A stretch of 64,000 nt of DNA. It comes from Cannabis sativa (Eukaryota > Streptophyta > Magnoliopsida > Rosales > Cannabaceae). A model generated the notes under the pieces. It was not told the origin of the DNA. It did not search any database and saw only the letters and a list, made by a program, of their open reading frames with translations. Both the position numbers and the translations under genes were made by a program. Shown piece by piece: positions 46,568 through 58,328 of this stretch (position 1 is the stretch's first letter; each line of letters begins with the position of its first letter). Location: the NCBI RefSeq assembly GCF_029168945.1, contig NC_083606.1, forward strand, positions 11,124,041 through 11,188,040. The letters run 5' to 3'.

Positions 46568-46984
46568 CTATAATTATTATTATTATAGACTAAGTTAATT
46601 TTCTCATTTTTGGGCTAGAAATAATAATAATAATAATAATAACTCTATCTTATAATATATTATTATTATGTATTACAGATTGAGTATAAATATTATTTAA
46701 CGCAAAGATGTTAATAATATAACCCTCCAAATTTATTAACAATGTCAAATTCAATACAACCTAAGATATTATTTAAATGAATATTATACATAAGAAAATA
46801 AATGTGAAACTTCTTCACAAAGAACCTCCTACCTCCTTTTACAAGGAAGAGGTGGACATGTGTTGTGTAGTAGGTAGGCAAGTGTTAGTTGGAGAGCTCC
46901 ATTAATAAATATCAAAATTTCAAAACTAAATAAACAGCAATGGTGTCATCATATATATACATACTAATGATTCCATCAATATTA
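46568..46984. other. AT-rich flank of the LINE
   Basis: Contains further ATT/ATA triplet runs (46570-46580, 46620-46640, 46662-46668), perhaps the LINE target region. No gene. Confidence 0.5.
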
Positions 46985-47420
46985 TTCTTAGCAAAGCATG
47001 GAACGAAATGAATCACGGCAAATGCAATGGTCTGAAATACGAGATTCCCCTTTGGGCGAGGGTTTTATGGAGTGCGAAGGGGACCACTGAAATCTCTTAT
47101 TTTTTTTCTCTGAAATGGCTCTACTGTTGTTGTTGTTGACTCTGCTGAGTCGAGCCGCCTGAGCCCCTGACCTCACCAGCAGCAGCTGATTCATGTCAGG
47201 TGGGCTGGGCTGAGCTACTGGACTGGACTGGGCTGAGCTGGGCCCACACACTCCTGTCCATCTACGGAACCTGATTCCCTGATCATTTGGCGCGCCACTC
47301 GGGGAATGTGGTCCCATGAAATCTACGTACGCCACGTGTCTTATGTACGGCCTTCTCTATCCTTATTGTGCGGCGCTCCTCCTTCTCCTCACTCCTCACT
47401 CATTCTCTATTTTGGATTCT
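46985..47420. other. GC-rich island, unexplained
   Basis: Strikingly richer in GC than its surroundings, with repeated GCTGGGCTGAG-type motifs (47205-47245), a CACGTG G-box at 47333-47338 (in GCCACGTGTC) and a CT-rich run toward 47400. A 115-codon minus-strand frame (47335-46988) does not resemble any protein I know. A 15-codon plus-strand frame encoding a Leu-rich peptide starts at about 47114. It could be a promoter and leader of a lost gene or a captured fragment. Confidence 0.3.
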
Positions 47421-47689
47421 TCTTCTTGTTTTTACACATAAATGTTAAAACACTCCATAATGTTTAGTTTGTTGGATGTAATCATAACAATAATGTAACG
47501 AAATATAACAATAGTAATGCCAATTTTTATTTGATTTGTTATTGGAATAATAATAATAATAATAATGTAATGAATTAAGTGATAAATTTACTTTAATTTT
47601 TATATATTTATATTAATAAAAAGTATTTGAGTTATTTTAATCTTACTTTATTTAGTTATGTAATACTCTTTACCTAACTTTTCTTTAAC

Positions 47690-47810
47690 TACATGAGCCT
47701 CTAGTTCAAGTGGCTATAAGAATGTGTGTTGGTATAGATCTTGAGTTCGAGTTCCAAATTATTTATTGTTATAATATATAAATGTTTAAATTAAAAAAAA
47801 AATAATTAAA
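47690..47810 (+). mobile_element. tRNA-derived SINE
   Basis: An RNA polymerase III A box TAGTTCAAGTGG at 47702-47713 and a B box AGTTCGAGTTCC at 47744-47755 have tRNA-like spacing. An A-rich tail (AAAAAAAAAATAATTAAA) lies at about 47792-47810. The tRNA-related head is short and there is no coding sequence. Confidence 0.6.
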
Positions 47811-50110
47811 TTTTCTTATATAATGTAATCATTATTACAATATAATTATTACATCACTTTTACAAGAAAAATAAATATTATAATAGGTAATTAATTATTA
47901 AATCAAAATTAATATTATATAATATATTACACCTTTAATTATAAATATCTTATAACTAATTAAAATACAAAACTATCATTTTTATGCACTTTATTCCTAA
48001 TTTTTTTCCGGCTCTATATAAGTCCACAAATACTAAGCACCATAAATAATACCTAATAGTAATCTTCTTTTATAAAAGATAAAAATAAATTCACAAAAGT
48101 ATTATCTAACACTACCATAAAATGCATATTATTATAAATTATTAATTTAATTAAATATTAAATTTTGTGTATGTTAAGAAAAAAGAAAGTTAAGCAAAAA
48201 AATAAAAAAAATACCACTCAACTTTTATTTTGATTTACATTTTGTTTTCTTTCATTTATAATAGAGATGTGCAGCAATAATAGCAGGTAGGTATTATCTG
48301 ATCATTACTTCACTTTTTAAACTTCTTTTTGTTAGATTTCTGTCAAAATCAATCCACATAGCTAATGCTTAAATTGACAAATTAATTGTTATTATTTTGT
48401 GTTGAGGTGAATTTGACTAAGCCTATGTTTTATTATAAAACACAAAAAACCTATTGTGACAAATTTATAGTTGGTGCAAAATTTGACATAAAGTATACCG
48501 ACTATATTTTTTTAACACTAAATCATCTTTTGACTTTGTTGTCATTCTTACATATGATATTAAAATTTAGAATCCTTTGTGCCTTGCCAATCTCAGTAGA
48601 CAAACTTAATTTTTTTTTTTTATATATATATATATATATAAATGTTCAACCAATTATATTTTTTTTTTAATTTATCAAATAAATAATAAAAAAATTGAAC
48701 AAACATACTTTTCTTATTTTTTTTTTTTAAAATACATTTAGGCATAGTAAACATATAAGTTTAAAATTCTAAATTTGATGTGAAGTTCAGATTATTTGCT
48801 ATTCTTTTTCTTTCTTTCCTATTTTAATAGGATGAGATTCATTGACAATATCCTTATCTTATTAATTATGACCGTGAAAATACATGAATATGGATGAATA
48901 TAATGTTTATATTTATTACAATACAATAAAATTGGAGACAGATTAAGATTAGAGCTACCAAAAGTCTTACTTGGACTTACATTTAAGGCATGACAAGTCT
49001 CAATCTATTAGAAAAGGAAAAAACCCCACATACCCTTGATATTTATACAAAATCCCGATGAATAATATAGCATAGCATAGATACATTATTGTAAATGATT
49101 TCAAAAAAAAAAAAAAACATTATTGTAATTTATTTAATTTATGGTTTTTTTTTTAACTGTTTAAATTTATGGATTGAAACTTTATAGAATCCATATTTCT
49201 TTTATAATAATTAGTATTTTTTGCATAATAAATAAAGACTGCTAGGACTAGACTAGGAGTTTGCATACTATTATGTTTCAATTTTTTAAACTTGTTTGTT
49301 ATTATTATTTGTTTATTAGTAAACTCAACGTTGTTTATTAGTAAACTCAACGACTAATTTTTGAGTTGTTTGCTAATATTTTTATTTTTTAATTTTTAAT
49401 CATAAAAATAAAATTGGTATTATATTTTTTAAAAACAAAAATGCATTTTGTAATCATTTTTTTAATTTTAAAGACAGAAAATAAAAGTGTGTTTTGTAAA
49501 ATTTATTTTTTAATATTTTTTTATTTTATTTAAGTCGGGTCTGAATCCGGAGCGGGTCCGGATTCGGGTTGGGTGCTTGGTTTTGCACCAGGGTCAAGGC
49601 CGAGTTTGAGTCTGGGTTCGAGTTTGGTCGGAGTTCAAAATATTGATTAAAAAAACTATTTGAAAAATAATGAAAGTGACTTTTGTTTATTTTTTTTTTA
49701 AAAAAAAATTTTGATTTTCAATTAAAACATTAAAAAGTCAAAACATGTTTATATAACACGTTTTTAAAAAACATTTTTATTTTTTTAATTTTAAAAACAA
49801 AAAGCTAATTAAAAAGTGTTACTAAACGACACATTTATTAATGAAGTATCAACTACCATCATATATTTGGCGATGCATCAACATTAAAAAAATTGTGAAA
49901 TTTTAGTATATAATAGATTTTATATTATTTCAACTACAATACCTAAAATTATATTAGGGATTAGATTTTATTTATATGAAATAGAATATTAATTTCATCA
50001 TATTATAACACATGTAATATATACACTAGTAGCAAAAAAAAAAAGTTTATGTTGTCAACAATACCCTTGTAGAACCACATCATTAATGATGATATATATA
50101 TATATATATA
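47811..50110. other. AT-rich intergenic region
   Basis: No gene. It has TA runs (48623-48640, 50092-50110) and a 20-bp GTTTATTAGTAAACTCAACG in two adjacent copies (49312-49351, approx.). A GC-rich block at 49534-49640 (CGGGTCTGAATCCGGAGCGG) looks like an old transposon fragment. Confidence 0.45.
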
Positions 50111-50278
50111 CTAGCAAAAAGTACGTGCGAGGCACGTATACTAAATTTTATGTTAGTTTTTTTTTTCTATATTATTTAAAAGTGATACAATTAAAAATTA
50201 AAGAAAAAATATTATTAGTTATTAGGTGAGATTATTATTACGTGTATCTAAATAATATACTTTATAATTTGGATATAG

Positions 50279-50685
50279 TGCGTGGAATCCGTAGTCCATT
50301 GGATGCTTGGCAACATCTTCAGGGTCGATTCTAGCAGTGTTCTGAATTTGTAAAATGAATATTAAGAGTATGAATAAATATACAACTCCTAAAGTCATAA
50401 CCCCAAAGTATAACAGAAATGGTTCTGAGAGGTAAAACTGAATATTTTAAATGGAATGCCACCGGTAAGTACCTTTATTATAAAAACTAAGCTCGTTAAA
50501 AATGTGACCAGGAGAAAACAAAATATTCTCAATGGAAAAATGTTATAATTACCACTGTATGAGAAGGAAAATATGGTGCCTAAGTGTTTCTTCACACCAG
50601 TAGGACCACCTCCTCCATGTGAAATACAAAATGTTTTATGAATTGAAGATTGAGATGGCAAACATCAACTCCAATCCAAATCACT
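50279..50685 (-). pseudogene. Captured glycine decarboxylase P-protein (GLDP) exons
   Basis: Minus-strand fragments collinear with the C-terminal half of the mitochondrial glycine cleavage P-protein. Exon A (about 50685-50553): GVDVCHLNL, a five-base insertion, then HKTFCISHGGGG and GVKKHL, the segment that carries the pyridoxal-phosphate lysine, ending at a donor GTG|GTAATT. Exon B (50472 to about 50395): LTGGIP and TIS..LWG, matching VPTGGIP and QPLGTISAAPWG. Exon C (50341 to about 50279), after an acceptor CAAATTCAG: NTARIDPEDVAKHPMDYGFH, matching [20 protein letters not shown]. The GLDP sequence between B and C is deleted. Frameshifts and substitutions make it non-functional. Confidence 0.85.
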
Positions 50686-51234
50686 GAATGAATTTCAAAA
50701 TCAAAAAATAAATTAGAAATATGATAAAATAATGAATGAATGAAAAATAAAGCCAAAAAAAAAACTATTTTAAATGATTCGTCTATCTTTTTTTAACTAT
50801 TTCAAATGAATTTGTTCAATGTAATTCAACCATCTAATTATAATTTGGATGATTATCAAGGAGCATTGAAGCTTGTTTCTCATGTTTTGGTATCTTAGAA
50901 CTCGATATCGATCTACTGGAGCTTGCAACCCCCTTTGATGCAATATCAATAGAAACGAAGATAATTCGCACTAAACATGTAGCAATAAATTATATATACA
51001 CATAGAGTTTATAGATATTCCATTAAATTAATAAACATATATAGGGTGATATCTCAAATAAAACAAGTGTACCTTAACAAAAAAAAAAAAACAAATGGGT
51101 TGTACAAGTTGTATTGATACTTGAAAATCTGATTTGTTTGGGCTCGGCTTTGTTCCAATCAAAAAAGGTAAATGAACCACATAATTAATTTCTTTCGTTC
51201 CGATTAGTTCTCTGTTTTTGTTTCCATTGAGAAG

Positions 51235-51406
51235 AGATTAGAATTTGACGCCTAAATCTTGATCGGAGATTCGCCATACTCTGAGGAAATCGCTTGATGT
51301 GGCTCGGAGACGGGTTTTTGGCACTCCTTGTCTGGAATGAAGATTGTTTGGTCGAAGGGTATGGGTGTTAGAATGAGAGAGAGGCAGAACGGAGCAGATA
51401 TCGCCA
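51235..51406 (-). pseudogene. Captured first exon of an unidentified, possibly plastid-targeted protein
   Basis: From an ATG at 51406 on the minus strand the frame reads MAISAPFCLSLILTP and is open for 51 codons. A one-base shift early on would give a second frame with SNTHTLRPNNLHSRQG and TRLRATSSDFLRVW, the composition of a chloroplast transit peptide followed by a mature start. The GC content and codon texture differ from the AT-rich surroundings. I do not recognise the gene. Confidence 0.45.
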
Positions 51407-51459
51407 TTGGAGTCGTATGTGTAGATCTCTGAACGTTTTTGCTACTTCAAAAGCTTAGT

Positions 51460-52040
51460 GAATAAATGATTTAACAAAAAGGAAAAGGAAGAAGAAATAG
51501 TTGGGATTTCACCAAGAACCAGGAAAAAATAGCTAAAAATAATTAAATAATAATAAAAAAAACAATACAAATAAAAACATATTCATACCAAAATATAAAA
51601 AATTTACAGATCAAGAATGCTTTAAAAAAAACGTTATAGATTCGACTAATGTCTAAGAATGAGCAATTCAGAGAAGAGAGTCCTGATCATCATCTTTAAA
51701 AAAAATCAGAAAATGTAATTCTACATAAAGCCCTAATCTTTCCACTAAACTAAATTAGATTTGTATGAAGAAAAGGGATTAGGGTTTGATTCCGTCTAAA
51801 TAAAGCCCCATCTTTCTACTAAACTAAACTACATTTGAAAATCAGAAGTAGATATTGGGATTTTAGTTTATTTTTGGTAATAAATTGGTTTCAGTTTCGA
51901 TTTCCACGGGAGATCATTTTGATTTCATAGTTTAATTTGTACTTTTATTTTTTGTTTATATTTATTTTAAGAAAAAATTAAAAACTTAAGAGACGTTACG
52001 TTAGCTTAGGCATTCAAAATTGTTAAATAGTAATTGGAAT
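51460..52040 (-). other. Helitron interior, possible captured 5' leader
   Basis: Two diverged copies of a TAAAGCCC(T/C)..ATCTTTC(C/T)ACTAAACTAAA segment occur near 51727 and 51801. AAACCCTAATCCC on the minus strand near 51790 is a telo-box-like motif common in plant 5' leaders. No coding frame. Confidence 0.4.
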
Positions 52041-52466
52041 AAAGTCACCCAAAAACCAAGAATTCTGTTATATAGCTACATTTTATATAAAATATATATA
52101 TATAAATTAAATCAGAAACAAATTACAAACATCAGTTCAAATATTAATGAGATTTGTTTTATTTTTATTTTATTATATATAAATAATATTTTATTATTTT
52201 ATAAAATATAAATAAAAAGTCACCCGTGAATTTCTCATAAATCAAGAAATTTAGTTATATAGGCACACTTTATATAGAATAGATATAAATTAAATCAGAA
52301 ACAAATTACAAATATCAGTTCAAATATTAATGAGATTTGTTTTATTTTTATTTTATTATATATAAATAATATTTTATTATTTTATTAAATATAAATAAAA
52401 AGTCAACCATGAATTTCTCATAAACCAAGAAATTTAGTTATATAGGCACACTTTATATAGAATAGA
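52041..52466 (-). repeat. About 180-bp tandem repeats of the Helitron 5' terminus
   Basis: Starts of similar units at 52041, 52216 and 52399 (spacings 175 and 183). The terminal TCTATTCTATATAAAGTGTGCC recurs intact at 52283, again preceded by A, and in decayed form near 52090. Confidence 0.85.
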
Positions 52467-52593
52467 TATTTGTTGTTCGGCTGAAGATAAATAATTTAGA
52501 ATTAGTTTGGTGCTTTGTAATCCCATTGGAGCTGCTCCTCTAAATATAAGATTGATTAAGTGAATATACAACTTACAAAATGTTAACAATAGC
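52467..52593. other. Spacer between the Helitron and a copia fragment
   Basis: Nothing recognised. Confidence 0.4.
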
Positions 52594-53084
52594 ATTGTTA
52601 GTTAGATGAGAAGTTAATTAAGCTGTAATAAGTGAGTTGTTAATTGTTATTTAGTCAAGTTCTAAGGTTAGTTACAATTAAATTAGTTAACTAATTATTA
52701 ATATGTTTTAATCTCTTCGAATCAATAATACACTTTCAATTCTCTCTTTCATTCTAGAACTAAGATAGTATTAGAGCAAAGAAAATCTTGAGCTCCTCTC
52801 TCTATTCTTTTCTTCTTCTTTTTCTTTTTTAGCAATTGTGTTTGATCTTGGCTGCTATGGCAAAAGGAAGAGAAGTTCAGACTCGTAATGCTTCGAATCA
52901 AGATAATGATTTTGACAATACCAATGATTTTTCCGCACTTGATCAAAACACTCGTTTTGATAATTATTCAAAAAGTTTGTATTATCTTTTGCACGAGGAT
53001 CATCCAAAAGCAATGCTAGTTGTAAAAATTCTCACAGGAAGTGAAAACTACAGATCTTGAAAGAGATCGATGATGGTCGTCCTT
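52594..53084 (+). pseudogene. 5' LTR end, PBS and gag start of a plus-strand copia (RE1-like)
   Basis: TGTTAGTTAGATGAG at about 52598 may open the LTR. It ends near 52759 and is followed by a decayed PBS (TAGTATTAGAGCA). Gag starts MAKGREVQTRN at 52857 and includes LDQNTRFDNYSKSLYYLLHE and VVKILTGSENYRS, the N-terminal gag-polypeptide domain of RE1-type copia elements. The Trp codon after YRS is a stop (TGA at 53058-53060). Homology goes on for a few codons (KRSMMV) and stops at 53084, where the LTR of an oppositely oriented copia begins. Confidence 0.8.
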
Positions 53085-53286
53085 TGAAAGAGTAGCTTAT
53101 CAATACAACTCCTATCTGGAACAATTTTAAACTGAACACAAAGAACTTTAAAAGCTCTGAAAAATCATGAGCTGAACCTTCCAATATATAGGCAAAGGAT
53201 TACAAGAAAACACTCACATATCCTGTAACAAACTCTCTAAAAACAGAGACAAGTGGAAAGAAAAAAATAACAAACTAATCCTAACA
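53085..53286 (-). repeat. 3' LTR of a minus-strand copia (202 bp)
   Basis: Minus strand: TGTTAGGATTAG at 53286 to CTACTCTTTCA at 53085. It follows the end of the RNase H frame by about 40 bp. It lies inside the gag of the plus-strand copia. Confidence 0.65.
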
Positions 53287-56200
53287 GTAAAGATAACTAA
53301 CTAAACTGAAAGGTGAAAGTTCTTTATTTATCATCCCCCCTCAAGCAAAAAAGAGAGGAACACACATTGAGCTTGGCTTTGAGATACAAAAATTGATCTT
53401 TGGTGAGAGCTTTTGTTAGAATGTCTGCGGTTTGATCGATAGATGGAATATATCTGACTTCAAACTCCTTGGCTAGAATTTGATCTCTCACAAAGTGGAG
53501 ATCAATTTCAATGTGTTTCGATCTAGCATGGAACACAGGGTTGGCTGCTAGTGAGGCTGCTCCTTGGCTGTCAACCCATATAATAGGAAGAGCTAGAAGA
53601 TGCACCTAAAGTTCATATAAAACAGAGTGCAGCCATTTTAATTCAGCAGTTGTATTTGCCAAGGCACGAAACTCACTCTCTGTGCTAGAACGTGCAACCA
53701 CTTGTTGTTTCTTTGCTGACCAAAAAATGAGGTTTCCTCCCAAATATACAGCATAGCCCCCAGTTGATCTTCGATCATCTAGATAGCTTGCCCAATCAGC
53801 ATCCGAGTATGGTTATAAACATAATCTTGGAGCAGGTCTGATTAAAAGTCCTTCATGAATGGTACCTTTGAGATATCAGAACAATCTCTTGCAAGCATCC
53901 CAATGAACTGTTGTAGGAGCATGAATAAATTGACTCAATTTATTCACAATGAAGGCAACATCTGGTCTCGTCAATTTCAAGTATTGTAAAGCCCCTAATG
54001 TACTTTTGTAAAGTGTATGATCAGCAAAAGGTTCTCCATTGGTAAGAGAAAGAACATGAGATGCAGTTGTTGGACTAGGACAAGGTTTGGTACCATCCAT
54101 TTTGAGCTTTGTAAGAAAATCGACAATGTATTTTGATTGTGAGAGATATATACCAGATGTTGTTCTATGAACTTCAACTCCCAACAAGTAATGTAAAGAC
54201 CCCAGATCCTTGACATCAAATTCATGATTAAGTGCAGTGATGATTGCATCAATAACAACCTGGTTTGGTCTTGTAATCAGTATATCGTCCACATATACCA
54301 AAAGCACAATTAGATTCTGACCAGATCCTTTGATGAACAATGAGTTGTCAAATTTGGACAACTGAAACCCCTTGTTGTACAGAGTATTTTTTAGCTTGTG
54401 GTTCCAAGTTCTTGGAGCTTGCTTTAGGCCATAAAAAGCCTTGTTCAACTTGCACACATAATTGGGGTATTTGGGGTCAATAAATCCTAGTGGTTTAGGC
54501 ATGTAGACAGTCTCTTCAAGGGTTCCATTTAGAAAGCATTAGAGACATCTAGTTGAGTAATTTGCCAGTTGAAAGAGACTACAAGAGTGAGCAAAATTCG
54601 AACAGTGGCTGGTTTAACCACAGGACTAAATGTCTCTTTGAAATCAATACCAGGAGTTTGTGAATAGCCTTTTGCAACTAACATTGACTTGTATTTGTCC
54701 AGAGATCCATCAACCTTGAGCTTGATCCTATGAACCCATTTGTTGCCTACAAAAGTCATTGATGGGTGATAAGGCACAAGTTTTCATGTGTTGTTCTTAA
54801 TAAGCAGGGCCGGCCCTGGGCATAGGCGGGCTAGGCCCGCGCCTAGGGCCCACTCATTTTAAGGGCCCAAATAAAAAAATTGCGTTTTAAAATATATATA
54901 TATATTTTTAATAATTTTTAAAAATACTATTTATCTTTATAGTAAGAGCCAAAATTTTTATTTTTTGCCTATAGCCCATTTCAACTCAGGGCCGGCCCTG
55001 TTAATAAGATCCATATTTTCTCTTTAAAGCATACCACTTGGGATCAGCAAGGGCTTGTTTAAGGGATGTGGGTTCTTTTGACAAGAGAGATTCAGGTAGG
55101 GGGTAAGAGGTGGCATTGTAGGCCTTTGGTTTGGGTATACCAAATTTCGATCTGATTTGCATTGAGTCAGAGTTGATGGGGTGCTGAACAGAGGGGATTG
55201 GTGCTGGTATGTGCTAAGTAAAAATGGTTTCTGTGGGTAATGATATAGGTGGAGTTTGACCCTGCTCACTTGTGGATGGGGTTGAAATAGTGCCAGTACT
55301 GGGTTGAGAGGTAGTTGCAATATGCATAGGAGGAATAGTAGCAGCTTCTGTTAAGGAAGAGACTGCTGGAACCTCAGGTATATCATGGGCCGCAACACTA
55401 TTTGTTGCTAGTGTAGTAGCAGCAGCATTATCAACAGCAACATGTGTTGGTAAATTTGGTACCTCAGCAAGTGGAGTGTTAGCATTAGTATGCATTATTG
55501 GTGTAGAGAATGTAGTAGTAGGAATAGGGAGATAAGAGTTAGAAGGTACCTGAGAAGTAGATTTAATGAGTGAGCCAGGAAAGTCAACTTCATTAAATTC
55601 CACATTTCTGGTAATATAGACCATTCCATCATTATTTTCACAAAGGTATCCTTTGTGATTAAGAGAGTATACAATGAAGATACATTTGTCAGATTTAAAG
55701 TTCAACTTGTGAGCATTATAGGGTTGGAGATATGGAAAGCATGCACAACCAAATGTCTTGAGAAACTCATAATCTGGTGCTTTGTGAAGTAAACATTCAA
55801 ATGGAGATATATCTCCTATTGCAGAGGATGGCATCCTGTTAATAACATATGTGGTAGTGTGAAAAGTATACCACCAATAGGATAAGTCAAGGCCAGCTTG
55901 TGCCAATAGGGTCAGACCCGTTTCAGTAATACGGTGATGCTTCCTTTAAGCACGGCCATTTTGTTCATGATCATGTGGGCAAGGGTGCTGAAAATGTACC
56001 CCATGTTGCTGCAAGAGCTTTGCCAAAGACCTATACTCACCTCCCCAATCAGATTGAACACTTTTTATGGGTAAATTGAACTGTTTTTCAGCAAGAGTTT
56101 TGAACTAAAGGAATATTGGATAAGCTTGAGACTTTAGGGTGAGTGGAAAAATCCAAGTATATCTACTAAAATCATCTAAAAAATGTATGTAATACCGATA

Positions 56201-56745
56201 CCCTTCCTTAGAAGGTATGTGAGAGGGGTCCCATAAATCAGTATGCACCAATTCTAGGGGTTGAGATGCTCTTGTTTCATATATAGAATAGGGTAACCTA
56301 TGACTCTTCCCTTTTTTACAAGCTTTACAAAATTTTAGATCTTTCAAATTCGGTGATATGTGCAATTAAGTTAATATTTTAGCAAGTGTTCTTGAAGCAG
56401 GATGTCCCAATTTAGCATGCCAGTGATTAACATTAGTCTTATTTGCAATAAGAGCCATATTAGGGACAAGAAAAGTAGATTGAAAATCATTGGCTTTATT
56501 AACAGAAGAGTCATTACAAAGAGTTATAGTTGATGATTCAGCTATGTTATTACAAGGCATTTCTTAATCTGATCTAGTATCAGTAAGAGAAGAAATAGTA
56601 GAATTAGGAGTGGAAGTGACAACATGGCATTGAAGATGAACATATGGTGTGACAAAAGACCGATGAGACAGTGTGTATAGACCATTTTAACCCTCCCCTT
56701 GAGCAAGACAGTCCATATGGCCTTGTCCTTGACAAAACAACATGG
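53287..56745 (-). pseudogene. Copia pol (pre-integrase, integrase, RT, RNase H), 5' truncated
   Basis: Minus-strand RE1-like pol in full order. GAG_pre-integrase at 56560-56366 (NHWHAKLGHPASRTLAKIL). Integrase zinc and core: FCKACKKGKSHRLPY, PLELVHTDLWDPS, YRYYIHFLDDFSRYTWIF. Integrase C-terminal part at 55906-55540: INRMPS, FECLLHKAPDYEFLKTFGCA. RT at 54777-53876: [22 protein letters not shown]-like, [14 protein letters not shown], and an intact [11 protein letters not shown]. RNase H to 53327: WVDSQGAASLAANPVFHARS, KHIEIDLHFVRD. Stops, frameshifts and a 196-bp hAT MITE interrupt it. gag and the 5' LTR are missing; it abuts CACTA transposase sequence at about 56745. Confidence 0.9.
54805..55000. 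mobile_element. hAT MITE (196 bp)
   Basis: Both ends are CAGGGCCGGCCCTG, a palindromic 14-bp terminus. It is flanked by an exact 8-bp direct repeat TTAATAAG (54797-54804 and 55001-55008). It sits between the RT block and the integrase tail of the copia and must be younger than it. Confidence 0.92.
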
Positions 56746-58328
56746 CATATATGTTGTGCTTTAAAATATTTGTGCTCCAGTACTCCAGCTCATAGAAAAT
56801 ATTTTTTTTCCTCCAATTAAAATCTTCCGTAACTCTTCTACGTTTCACGCTCCTAAAATCTTGATGATATCCTGGAATTTACTGTTCGAAAGCATTGACT
56901 TGTTCTAATATCTCCTCACAAGTAAATTGTCTCAAAGGATGTCTTCTTTCAACATTTCCATCAAACTGAGTGTCCCTTCTCATTGCATGATTACTTGGCA
57001 AGAATCTACCATGACCAACATAAGAGGTTTTCCCGATTACTTGAATGGAAGTTGTGTCTTCATTATAAGTAGGAAAAGCTTTATAACCTTGACCACTTCA
57101 TCCAGACAAGCTACTACGAGCAGGAAAACATTCACTGTCCACAAAAGTATAACACGTATTGTAAACACCGTGTTGGTCGAACTATCTCTGGTGGGTAGTC
57201 CATTATTCTACAACTCCTATAACTCATCCACCAAAGATCTTAAAAATATATCCATGTCTTTACCTAGAGATTCTATACCAGGAATAAGGACGATTGTCAT
57301 AAAAAATTATCTTTCATACATAACCAAGGTGGTAGGTTATAGTTAGCCAACACCACCAGCGACATACTGTATGCAAGACTCATGTTTCTAAATGGATTAA
57401 ATCCATCAGCAACTAACCCAAATCAAACATTTCTTGGATCACTTGCAAACTTATGATGTTTTGCATCGAAGTCTTCCTAAGCAAGACCATCAACCGGGTG
57501 TCGCATCACGCCATCATCTTTTGATTTACCAGTATGATGCCATATCATGATCATTGTTGTAATCCTCGAACTATATAATCTTTTGAGTTGAGGTGTCAAT
57601 GGAAAGTATCGCATCACTTTGCAAGAAACTTTTTTCCCTTTACTGTTCTCAAAAGTAACCCAATGACTACTCGTGCAAACTGGACAAGCCTCCTTAGATG
57701 CATTCTCATTGTAAAATAAGCAACAACTGCATTGACAAACATGGATAGACTCGTAAGCCAATCCTAATTTCTTCAATCTCTTATTCACCTCATAGTACGT
57801 TGATGGAATTTTATTTTCCTTTAGAAATGCAAACTTTAACAACTTCAACAATTCATCAAATATGTTGTTGGGGATTTTCCCTCTCACTTTTAGATACAAT
57901 AGCTTTGCTAAAAAGTTGAGAGACGAAATCCAATCATAACCAAGATACAATTCAACTTCAATTTCCTCAAATAAGTCATCAAAATGTTGGTTTGTGGTTG
58001 GTCCCACTTATACATCTTTGGTTGTCGGAGAAACGAAGTCTTGCTGAATAGGGATCATTTCATCCTCTTCATCATCAACAACATCCTTTGGCTCCCCGTG
58101 ATAAGTCTACTTCTCATATCCTTTCATAAAATCTCGATCAAATACGTATGCTCTCCCATTATCTAATTTTTCAAACTTATTATTTATACATCTCACACAA
58201 GGGCATCAAATTCTTCCATCAGAATCTTTATATTTTGACACCATCACTAAACAAGCTTGTAGACTATTCCAAAATTTAGGGGAACCACAATTTCTGATTT
58301 TAATCCAAGACTTATTAATTGCTGCCAT
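56746..58328 (-). pseudogene. CACTA transposase TNP2 gene (degenerate)
   Basis: An ATG at 58328 follows an acceptor TTCACTGTAG. The N-terminal transposase-associated domain is visible as MAAINKSWIKI and CPCVRCINNKF, ending THGE-like (YHGE) near 58095. Then from 58007: ELLKLLKFAF, KKLGLAYESIHVCQCSC, ACPVCTSSHW, VMRYFPLTPQLKRLY, WHHTGKSKDDGVMRHPVD, and after a stop FASDPRNV and GLVADGFNPFRNMSLAYS. Further left, decayed blocks correspond to NYNLPPWLCMK, IPGIESLGKDMDIFL, and GYKAFPTYN, with a DFNWRKKIFYEL end at about 56790. These are the recognised order of Tnp2. Several stops and frameshifts exist and the C-terminal third is absent, replaced by copia sequence. Confidence 0.88.

Larger units (their letters stand above)
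50111..52466 (-). mobile_element. Non-autonomous Helitron (2356 bp) with captured gene fragments
   Basis: On the minus strand the 5' end is TCTATTCTATATAAAGTGTG at 52466, preceded by A. The 3' end is CTAG (50114-50111) followed by T, so the insertion lies between A and T as Helitrons require. A perfect hairpin ACGTGC-CTC-GCACGT (50137-50123) ends eight bases before the CTAG. No Rep/helicase is encoded. Inside are exons of the glycine decarboxylase P-protein gene, a first exon of another gene and tandem copies of the 5' end. Retained introns show capture of genomic DNA and not of cDNA. Confidence 0.8.
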
